Positions 57,925-64,000 of a DNA stretch of 64,000 nucleotides are shown here, one piece after another. The position numbers and the translations under genes were made by a program. This stretch comes from Mycobacterium sp. IDR2000157661 (GTDB taxonomy: Bacteria > Actinomycetota > Actinomycetes > Mycobacteriales > Mycobacteriaceae): contig NZ_CP081006.1 in assembly GCF_022317005.1 (NCBI RefSeq), positions 3,968,001-4,032,000 of the forward strand. Reading direction: 5' to 3'. Position 1 is the stretch's first letter; the number at the start of each line of letters is the position of its first letter. The notes under the pieces were generated by a model, which made no database searches, was not told the DNA's origin, and was given only the letters and a program-made list of their open reading frames with translations.

Positions 57925-58286
57925 ATTCCCAGGAACGGAAGCGGAATCGGCGACTGACCGCTGCCGATCGCCGAGACCGCCGCCGGGCAGAACATCGAGA
58001 TCGCGATGCCGGTGAACATCGTCGCCGGGCCCAGGGACATGCCGCCCATGTCGGCGACCTCGGCCGCGACGTCGGCCGCGTTCTGACCGGGCTCGGACAG
58101 CATCGGGCAGACCTGCTGGCCGATGCTCGCCGCGCTGCCGGGATCGCCCATCGCGACGCCGGCTTCGGTGACCGCGTTCAGGAACGCGTCTTCTACGGGG
58201 TCGGCCTGCGCAGGACTGGCCACGACCGCAGCGGCGGTCATCATGGCGGTGGTCAGCGCGAGGCCGAAGGCTGGTTTGCGAAGCAC
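57921..58286 (-). CDS. Small secreted mycobacterial protein (DUF732-like)
   Basis: A 121-residue secreted protein: signal LRKPAFGLALTTAMMTAAAV with a cleavage site near SPAQADP, then a helical mature part with two cysteines (GQQVCPMLSEPG and ISMFCPAAVS) and a hydrophobic stretch. The DPVEDAFLNAVTEAG helix and the GQQVC motif fit DUF732 proteins, which are common in mycobacteria and of unknown role. It overlaps the GDSL gene by 4 nt tail-to-tail. Confidence 0.75.
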   Translation of the reverse strand: MLRKPAFGLALTTAMMTAAAVVASPAQADPVEDAFLNAVTEAGVAMGDPGSAASIGQQVCPMLSEPGQNAADVAAEVADMGGMSLGPATMFTGIAISMFCPAAVSAIGSGQSPIPLPFLGI

Positions 58287-58317
58287 CCGCGAATCGTACG
58301 CGCTCGGATCGGACTCG

Positions 58318-58890
58318 TCAGACTCCGGTCCAGGTCTCGTCGATCATGTCCGCGACATTGATGATCTTCGCCTTTTGCGACGCCGGGCTGTCGATCTCCC
58401 CCGCCACGTGCGCAGAGATGAACCGCTTGATCTCGGCGTCGATGCCACCGAGCACCCGCAGCACTTCACCGCGCAGCGACTGCGATGTGACGTGGATGGA
58501 GATGTCCGATGACCGCGGTTTCTCCACATCCAAGATCAACACCAGCGGCTCGGCGGCCCGCGCGGTGGCGCGCAGCGCGATCTCGCCGAACACCATGAAC
58601 TTCGGCTTGTCGATCCGCAGGTCGACGATCATGTCGATCTCCAGCGGGATGCGGATCGCGAACGTGATCATCGGCCCGACCTGGCGTTTCAGGCGGGGCT
58701 TCTGGACCCGGACCTTGGCGGTGACCTTGGCGAGCTTGCCCGGCCCCTGGGCCATCGGCCCCATCTCGAACGCATCGCCTGCGATCTCGCCGATCGCATC
58801 GCCGACGCGGTCCTCGGTCACCGCGATCTCGAAGAACCTGCGACCGAACTCCTCGTAGGTGATCTCGTCATCGGCGGACATGGTGCCCAT
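58318..58890 (-). CDS. Conserved mycobacterial protein of unknown function (190 residues)
   Basis: A soluble 190-residue protein: acidic N-terminus (ADDEITYEEFGRRFFEIAVT), then alternating strands (KVTAKVRVQKPRLKRQVGPM, ADLRIDKPKFMVFGEIALRA-like) and a helical C-terminus. I do not recognise the family; a lipid-binding-like beta fold is possible. The start could be 58890 or the ATG three codons later (58881). It lies 31 nt from the small secreted gene on the same strand. Confidence 0.65.
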   Translation of the reverse strand: MGTMSADDEITYEEFGRRFFEIAVTEDRVGDAIGEIAGDAFEMGPMAQGPGKLAKVTAKVRVQKPRLKRQVGPMITFAIRIPLEIDMIVDLRIDKPKFMVFGEIALRATARAAEPLVLILDVEKPRSSDISIHVTSQSLRGEVLRVLGGIDAEIKRFISAHVAGEIDSPASQKAKIINVADMIDETWTGV

Positions 58891-58950
58891 ACCGTCTCAC
58901 GTCCCCCTGTTCCCCCGTGGTCAACGCGACCGAATCGAGACCACGCGCCG

Positions 58951-59166
58951 CTAGCCGCCGCCCTCGCTGCGCGCCTCGGCGCCGGTCTCGCCGGTGTCGA
59001 GGGAGTCATCGTTGAAGGTCTGGCCAACGTAGCTGCCGTCCTCGTCGCCGTCCTTGCCGGCGCGCGACGCCGCCACCTTGTTGTCGTCCTCGACGTCTTG
59101 TTCGCTCCGCTGGTCATCGTCGCCCGGGGTCATGCCGTCCGGGTTACCCGCGGCCGACGTGCTCAA
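58951..59166 (-). CDS. Short acidic, disordered hypothetical protein
   Basis: A 71-residue frame (MSTSAAGNPDGMTPGDDDQR...) rich in Asp, Glu, Gly and Ser, with no predicted fold. Its codon use matches mycobacterial coding DNA, and it sits between the 190-residue gene and a SnoaL-like gene on the same strand. A small regulatory or stress protein is possible, but coding is only moderately certain. Confidence 0.5.
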   Translation of the reverse strand: MSTSAAGNPDGMTPGDDDQRSEQDVEDDNKVAASRAGKDGDEDGSYVGQTFNDDSLDTGETGAEARSEGGG

Positions 59167-59191
59167 ACGGTGCTCGGCGACGGTCGGCGAG

Positions 59192-59989
59192 TCAGGCCTG
59201 GGAGAAGTAGCGGATCCGTTCGATCGCGAACGGCTTGGCCGCGACGTCGGCGATCAGCACATCGCGACCGTCGCTGCGGTCGATGCCGGCGACCAGGCAG
59301 TGGCCCGACGCGATGACCTTGCGCGGTTGCGCGCCGACCAGCCGTGTCAGCAGTTCTGCGCTGCTCATCGGGGTGCGGTCGCCTGCGGTGATGCGGGCGC
59401 CCTTGCCGAGCCAACGGCGCATCGCCACCTCGTCTCCGACCCGCGCGTCGGTCAGGAATTGGCGGAAGTGCCGCTTGCCGCGGGCGCCGGTGCCGCGAAA
59501 GCCGCTAAGGAAGCCCACCGCGCCGGCGGGGCCCTGATTCACGAGCAGATCCCGGGTGAGTTGCAGCCCGGCAGGCACCGCCCGCGCACCGCTGCGCGCG
59601 AACTGCCCCACCATGGCGGGCAGCTCCCAAAACGCCTGCAGCTCGGCAATTCTCACCTCACCGCGGTCATCGGCGAGTCGATAACAAAGATAGGCCGGAA
59701 TGTACATGGTCAGCCCTGCGGCCATGGCGACCTCGAGTTCGAGGTCGCGGATGACCGTGGAATCCACCACCAGGTCCACGTCACGGTGGAAGGTGATGTC
59801 GCGGGGACCGATGAAGGTGTCGTAGAACGCGGTGAGTCCGCCCGTTCCGCGGTGCGGCTGCGAACCGACCGGGTCCTCGACGACGCCGTCGGAGGTGAAG
59901 GCGTCGACCCACGCCTGCCGGTCATGGACGGTGAACGCTGCGGGTGATCGCTCGACGGCGGCCAGCGCGTCCGCCGGTGAGATGGCCAT
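59192..59989 (-). CDS. SnoaL/ketosteroid-isomerase-like protein
   Basis: A 265-residue protein whose N-terminal 130 residues are a SnoaL/NTF2-like domain (DRQAWVDAFTSDGVVEDPVG, HRGTGGLTAFYDTFIGPRDI). The remainder (from about residue 140) shows a helical region (AGAVGFLSGFRGTGARGKRH), then a second beta-rich segment with a TPMSSAELLTRLVGAQPRKV motif resembling another SnoaL unit, so it may be a tandem domain protein. Start is ATG 59989; the frame could begin 5 codons upstream. Ligand unknown. Confidence 0.7.
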   Translation of the reverse strand: MAISPADALAAVERSPAAFTVHDRQAWVDAFTSDGVVEDPVGSQPHRGTGGLTAFYDTFIGPRDITFHRDVDLVVDSTVIRDLELEVAMAAGLTMYIPAYLCYRLADDRGEVRIAELQAFWELPAMVGQFARSGARAVPAGLQLTRDLLVNQGPAGAVGFLSGFRGTGARGKRHFRQFLTDARVGDEVAMRRWLGKGARITAGDRTPMSSAELLTRLVGAQPRKVIASGHCLVAGIDRSDGRDVLIADVAAKPFAIERIRYFSQA

Positions 59990-60094
59990 AAGTGTGCCTA
60001 CCACCCCGGCTGGCCTCAGTCGACTACTTCGGCACCTGCGGGCACACTGGGGGTCAGCGCCGTGCGGCGGTGCACGGTTGAAGGAGGAACCACC

Positions 60095-60511
60095 ATGAGC
60101 AGCAGCGGACCTTTCGGCTTCGACCCCGATGAGTTCGACCGCGTCGTCCGCGAGGCCGGCGAGGGTCTGCGAGACGCGCTCGACGGTCTCGGCAAGTTCC
60201 TGAGCACGCCCGGCGAACGCGCGGGCTGGGTGAATCTATTCGACGAGTTCACCCGCTCGTCGCGCCCCCGCCGGGAGCCGGAGACCACCGGCGAGGCCGG
60301 CGACGGCGTGTGGGCGATCTACACCGTCGACGACGACGGTGGTGCCCACATCGAGCAGGTCTACCCGACGGAACTCGACGCGCTCCGGGCGAACAAGGAC
60401 AACACCGACCCGACCCGCCGCGTGCGCTTCCTGCCCTACGGCATCGCGGTCAGCGTGCTGGACGCCTCGGGCACGTCCGACGGCGCCGCTTCTCCGGCCG
60501 ACGACGCCTGA
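60095..60511 (+). CDS. Conserved mycobacterial protein of unknown function (138 residues)
   Basis: A 138-residue protein with AAGGAGG before ATG 60095. An N-terminal helix (FDPDEFDRVVREAGEGLRDA) is followed by a linker and a C-terminal beta-rich unit (DGVWAIYTVDDDGGAHIEQV, RRVRFLPYGIAVSVLDA). The middle is rich in Asp/Gly. No domain was recognised. The last 76 nt overlap the convergent antigen-85-like gene. Confidence 0.65.
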   Translation: MSSSGPFGFDPDEFDRVVREAGEGLRDALDGLGKFLSTPGERAGWVNLFDEFTRSSRPRREPETTGEAGDGVWAIYTVDDDGGAHIEQVYPTELDALRANKDNTDPTRRVRFLPYGIAVSVLDASGTSDGAASPADDA

Positions 60512-61521
60512 GGTTCCGTCCGCCGGGTATCACCGGCGGGTGTCACTCCCAACACACGCTGGATGTCGGGCCTCATCTGCTGCAGTTGCTGGCCGGCGTA
60601 GCCCCAGCTGTGGATGCCCTCGGGGAAGTTGAAGACGCCGTTGTCCCCGCCCGCGGCGATGTAGGCGTCGACGAAGGCGCGGTTGGAGTCGATCGCGAAG
60701 CCTTCCAGAAACCCCAGTCCGGCGATCGGCGCGTCCGGACTGGCGAGTGCGGGATCGGTGAGTGTGCCGTCGCCGCAGTAGATCCAGACGCGGGTCCCGT
60801 TGGCGGCAAGCCGCCCCGCCTGCATGGTGGGGTCGTTGCGAACCCACGCGGGATCACTCGGCGGGCCCCACATGGCGCCGGGGTCGAAGCCGCCGTTCCA
60901 CATCATCGCGACCCTGACCTGGCCCGGTCCGTTCGGTGCGGACAGATTCAAGAAGCCGGACAACGAACCGGCGTAGCTGAACTGCTGCGGATGGTAAGCG
61001 GCCAGGATCAGCGCCGCCGATCCGCCCATCGAGAAGCCGACGACGGCGTTGTCGCTCTGACGGACCTGTTTGTTGGCCGCTAGCCACGCCGGAAGTTCCT
61101 GGGTGAGAAAGGTTTCCCAGTTGTAGGTGACGGTCCCGCCACTGCCTTTGGCAGGGGCGTACCAGTCGCTGTAGAAGCTGGACTTGCCGCCGACGGGCAT
61201 GACGACCGAGATCCCCGTGCCGTTGTACCAGTCGAACGCTTGGGTGTTGATGTTCCAGCCGTTGAAGTCGTCACCGGCCTCCATGCTGTCCAGCAGGTAC
61301 AGCGCGGGCGAACCGGCTCCCCCGGAAAGGAATTCCACGCGCACCGTGCGCCCCATCGCGGAAGACGGCACGTCGAGTTGTTCGACGGGCAGATCCGGGC
61401 TCGAGAACGCCGCCGCCGTTGGTGCTCCCGCGGTCACGCAGAGGCTTGCCGACAGCAGCGCGGCCATCATGACGCCGGCGGCGGCCCGCACGACTCGGCC
61501 GGCCATCCCCACTCGTGCCAT
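60436..61521 (-). CDS. Antigen-85/FbpC-family esterase (mycolyltransferase-like)
   Basis: A 361-residue secreted alpha/beta hydrolase: signal peptide (RVVRAAAGVMMAALLSASLC, cleavage near APTAAAF), then the Ag85 fold. Serine nucleophile GFSMGGSAALILAA, acid glutamate region FLEGFAIDSNRAFVDAYIAA, and histidine in FNFPEGIHSWGY. Classic Ag85 has GLSMAASSA at the elbow, so this is a divergent member that could transfer mycolates or hydrolyse esters. Its 3' end overlaps the convergent 138-residue gene by 76 nt. Confidence 0.88.
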   Translation of the reverse strand: MARVGMAGRVVRAAAGVMMAALLSASLCVTAGAPTAAAFSSPDLPVEQLDVPSSAMGRTVRVEFLSGGAGSPALYLLDSMEAGDDFNGWNINTQAFDWYNGTGISVVMPVGGKSSFYSDWYAPAKGSGGTVTYNWETFLTQELPAWLAANKQVRQSDNAVVGFSMGGSAALILAAYHPQQFSYAGSLSGFLNLSAPNGPGQVRVAMMWNGGFDPGAMWGPPSDPAWVRNDPTMQAGRLAANGTRVWIYCGDGTLTDPALASPDAPIAGLGFLEGFAIDSNRAFVDAYIAAGGDNGVFNFPEGIHSWGYAGQQLQQMRPDIQRVLGVTPAGDTRRTEPQASSAGEAAPSDVPEASSTLTAMP

Positions 61522-61659
61522 CGGTTACCTCCATCGCACCATCGGCCCGACCCGTAGCGGAGGATACGCCCGCCACGGCGGTCACCAGCTAATTTCGGAC
61601 GCACTTGCGTTATCATCATAAAAACAATCAGATAGCCGACTTCCGACCGAGGACCGTTG

Positions 61660-62796
61660 ATGGACCGGGACCACCTGATCGATCTGACGCGGCGGGCACT
61701 CAAACTCGCCCGCGACGACACGACCGACCTGATGCCGGCCGAATTGGCCGTGGCAGCAGCCACATACACCTCCGCGCAGCGCCACGGGCAGGACGTCGCG
61801 CTGCTGATGCGCTCGCCTCAATTGGTTGGCTACTCGTCGGAGTTGCCCCGCCCGGGCACCTACTGCACCAAGACGGTGATGGGGCGTTCAGTCCTGATCA
61901 CCAGGGCGGGCGACGGGGTGGTACGGGCATTCGAGAACGTCTGCCTGCACCGCCAGTCTCGGGTCGCCGACGGCTGCGGTGCCGCTCGCCGGTTGGCCTG
62001 TCCATACCACTCGTGGAGCTACGACCTGCACGGCACGCTGACGGGCGTGCCCGGTAAGGAGGGATTCCCGCAAACCCGTTCCGGCTCAGCGAAACTGGCC
62101 GAACTGCCAGCGGCCGAATGCGCCGGCTTCCTCTGGATATCGCTCGACTCCGACGCGGCGCTCGACATTCCGGCGTTCCTCGGACCCCTGGCCGGCGAAC
62201 TAGAAGCCTGGGGCATCGGACACTGGTCGCCGCTGGGCGAGAAAGTTCTCGACTGCCCGATCAACTGGAAGCTCGCGATCGACACGTTCGCCGAGAACTA
62301 TCACTTCGCGACGGTGCACAGGAACACCTTCGCGACGATCGCGCGCAGCAACTGCACCGTGTTCGACTCGTTCGGTCCGCACCACCGGCTTGTGTTCCCG
62401 CTCAACGGCATTCTCGAGCTGGAGGATGTCCCCGAGGAACGCTGGGACCCGCTGCACCACATGGTGGTGATCTACGCGCTGTTCCCGAACATCGTCCTGT
62501 CGTGCACGATCGCCAACGGGGAGCTGTTCCGGGTGTATCCCGGCGACGGTCCGGGCCGGTCGATCACCGTTCATCAGAACTCGACTCCGCTGGATGTGTC
62601 GGAGGAGTCTGTGGCCGCCGGGGCGGCGGCCGTCTTCGACTACGCGCACGCCACCGTTCGTGACGAGGACTACGCCCTCGTCACCACATTGCAGGCCAAT
62701 CTCGCGTCCGGTGTACGTGACCACCTCGTTTTCGGCCGCAACGAACCGGGTCTGCAGCACCGGCACACCACCTGGGCCACCGCAGTCGACCGATAA
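61660..62796 (+). CDS. Rieske non-heme iron ring-hydroxylating oxygenase alpha-like subunit
   Basis: A 378-residue protein. The Rieske 2Fe-2S domain has CLHRQSRVADGC and CPYHSWSYDL (CxH...CxxH). The catalytic domain has the mononuclear iron ligands in FAENYHFATVHRNTF. It is shorter than the 440-residue classical alpha subunit, as in KshA-type and other one-component oxygenases, and needs a reductase not adjacent here. I chose ATG 61660 over TTG 61657. An AT-rich TATCAT -10 lies at 61611. The substrate may be a steroid or aromatic compound. Confidence 0.87.
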   Translation: MDRDHLIDLTRRALKLARDDTTDLMPAELAVAAATYTSAQRHGQDVALLMRSPQLVGYSSELPRPGTYCTKTVMGRSVLITRAGDGVVRAFENVCLHRQSRVADGCGAARRLACPYHSWSYDLHGTLTGVPGKEGFPQTRSGSAKLAELPAAECAGFLWISLDSDAALDIPAFLGPLAGELEAWGIGHWSPLGEKVLDCPINWKLAIDTFAENYHFATVHRNTFATIARSNCTVFDSFGPHHRLVFPLNGILELEDVPEERWDPLHHMVVIYALFPNIVLSCTIANGELFRVYPGDGPGRSITVHQNSTPLDVSEESVAAGAAAVFDYAHATVRDEDYALVTTLQANLASGVRDHLVFGRNEPGLQHRHTTWATAVDR

Positions 62797-62904
62797 GGCT
62801 CATTTTCGGCAGCGACACGACGGCTTGATTGAGCGGCATTGCCCGCCAGGATTATCGAGCCCGGTTGCCCGAAACTTGTCAGACCCCGCTGTCATGATGG
62901 GGTC

Positions 62905-64000
62905 ATGTCCTCGACGGCCGACTGCGATGCTTCGGTGTTGCCGAAGGAGCGGTTGGCGGTGTTGTTCGAGGAGGTGGCCGAGTTGTGTGGGCAGCGCAAC
63001 GCCATCGATGGGCGGCTGGTGCAGATCGTGGCCGAGATCGACCGCGACGGGTTGTGGGGTATGACCGGGGTGCGCTCGTTGGCGGGGTTGGTGGCCTGGA
63101 AGACCGGCTGCACCGAGGCCAACGCCAAAACCATGGCCGCGATCGCGGCCCGCTTGGAGGAGTTCCCCCGCTGCACCCAGGCGCTATCGCAGGGCCGGTT
63201 GTCACTGGATCAGGTCGGGGTCATCGCCCAGAAAGCCGGTGCGGGTTCGGATGCCCACTACGTCGAGTTGGCCGGTGTGGCCACGGTCAGCCAGCTGCGC
63301 AAAGCGATCAGTTTGGAACCGCGCCCCGAGCCTGAACCCGCACCGCGGCGCGGACCTGAGCGTTCGATCAGCAAGACCTCCGATGCCCACGGGGCGTGTT
63401 ATCGGATCCGGTTGTCGCACCCGGATGTGGCCACGTTCGACGCCGCCCTGCAGTCCCACCACGAGGCGCTCATCGGTGAGTGGAAACGCGACCACAACGA
63501 CGATGAGCACAGTGCTGGCGAGCACGGTGCTGGCGAGCAGTGCGAGGGCGGCGGTCAGGTGCTGCCGTTTCCCACCGTCGGGGACGGGTTCATGCGGTTG
63601 GTGGAGGCCGGCTGGGACGCCGAGGCCGCCCGGCGCCCCCACAGTGCGCACACCACCGTGGTCGTGCATCTCGATGTCGACAAACGCGCCGCGGCGCTGC
63701 ATCTGGGTCCGCTGCTCACCGACGCCGAACGCCGATACCTGACCTGTGATGCCACCTACCAAACCTGGTTCCAAAAAGACGGGCAGACCCTGGGCTGTGG
63801 GCGCACCACCCGTCAGATCAGCCGCCGGCTGCGCCGCGCGCTGGAGTTCCGCCATCGCACCTGCGCGGTGCCCGGCTGCGGGGCCACCCGCGGACTGCAC
63901 GCCCACCACATCATCCACTGGGAAGACGGCGGAGCGACCGAACTCGACAACCTGGTGCTGGTCTGTCCCTACCACCACCGCATGCACCACTGCGGCCTGA
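62905..64000 (+). CDS. 13E12-repeat family DUF222/HNH endonuclease protein (partial, window edge)
   Basis: About 365 residues, C-terminus cut by the window end. It has the DUF222 domain (about residues 1-280) and an HNH nuclease at the end (CAVPGCGATRGLHAHHIIHW, then LVLVCPYHHRMHH). A variable stretch near 63500-63550 carries short direct repeats of a 15-bp unit. These genes are repetitive in mycobacteria and often flank mobile or variable regions. The start is ATG 62905. Confidence 0.85.
   Translation, partial: MSSTADCDASVLPKERLAVLFEEVAELCGQRNAIDGRLVQIVAEIDRDGLWGMTGVRSLAGLVAWKTGCTEANAKTMAAIAARLEEFPRCTQALSQGRLSLDQVGVIAQKAGAGSDAHYVELAGVATVSQLRKAISLEPRPEPEPAPRRGPERSISKTSDAHGACYRIRLSHPDVATFDAALQSHHEALIGEWKRDHNDDEHSAGEHGAGEQCEGGGQVLPFPTVGDGFMRLVEAGWDAEAARRPHSAHTTVVVHLDVDKRAAALHLGPLLTDAERRYLTCDATYQTWFQKDGQTLGCGRTTRQISRRLRRALEFRHRTCAVPGCGATRGLHAHHIIHWEDGGATELDNLVLVCPYHHRMHHCGL

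Noticed and set aside
63496..63550. Short direct repeats in the 13E12-family gene, considered as a CRISPR-like array
   Set aside because: The units are about 15 bp, contiguous and in frame within coding sequence; no spacers or cas genes are present.

Overview
The window is a high-GC actinobacterial chromosome segment that I read as a non-tuberculous, probably fast-growing Mycobacterium (Mycolicibacterium-type). From memory of M. tuberculosis H37Rv, positions 1-39600 keep the order Rv1848-Rv1814 (ureABC, blaI/blaR, gnd1, guaB1, two CNNM proteins, glcB, Rv1836c, lipZ, gcvP, ResR regulator, Rv1829, Rv1828, garA, gcvH, Rv1825-Rv1822, secA2, ilvG, Rv1819c transporter, Rv1817, Rv1815, erg3), read here in the opposite direction. 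malQ (Rv1781c) follows at 44.7 kb and pknF (Rv1746) at 50.8 kb. The ESX-5/PE/PPE block that lies between malQ and erg3 in M. tuberculosis is absent. In its place are an esterase, a DUF2236 protein, a TetR regulator, a paired SMR efflux system and an MFS transporter.

Layout. 1-2.4 kb: urease subunits (ureC cut by the window edge) and a hotdog thioesterase. 2.5-3.8 kb: rhodanese and an iron-regulated FhuF-like gene with an IdeR box. 4.0-5.4 kb: BlaI/BlaR pair. 5.4-14.1 kb: central metabolism (6-phosphogluconate dehydrogenase, GMP reductase GuaB1, malate synthase G), two CNNM/CBS membrane proteins and a glycosylase-annotated gene. 14.2-17.5 kb: a von Willebrand/solute-binding-type membrane protein, LipZ and a deletion-scarred haloalkane dehalogenase pseudogene. 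17.5-29.1 kb: a long leftward block with gcvP behind a tandem glycine riboswitch, two MerR-type regulators, a BFN-domain protein, garA, gcvH, two DUF881 proteins flanking a small basic membrane protein, pgsA2 and secA2. 29.2-36.7 kb: ilvG, a BacA-like ABC importer, a KSTD-like flavoprotein, a VOC protein, an ArsR-AHSA1 operon and a secreted protease. 36.9-49 kb: K+/H+ antiporter pair, sterol desaturase, transporters, malQ, lipid genes. 49-64 kb: diiron-type hydrolase plus ferredoxin reductase, pknF operon, NUDIX, NDH-like enzyme, small secreted proteins, an antigen-85-like esterase, a Rieske oxygenase and, at the edge, a 13E12-family HNH protein.

Recurrent architecture. Many genes are coupled by ATGA/GTGA/TGATG overlaps. 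At least nine start codons sit 5-7 nt after a TANNNT -10 hexamer, the arrangement of leaderless mycobacterial mRNAs. Six of nine convergent gene pairs overlap at their 3' ends. The most unusual element is a 32-bp repeat, three tandem copies at 26071-26166 and two diverged copies at 47769-47832. Each complete unit starts with ATG, encodes an 11-residue mini-ORF, carries its own Shine-Dalgarno-like purine stretch and ends so that its stop overlaps the next ATG. It looks like a MIRU-type element inserted at gene junctions. I saw no tRNA, rRNA, CRISPR array or complete insertion sequence, and no gene-free stretch over 300 bp other than the riboswitch leader.
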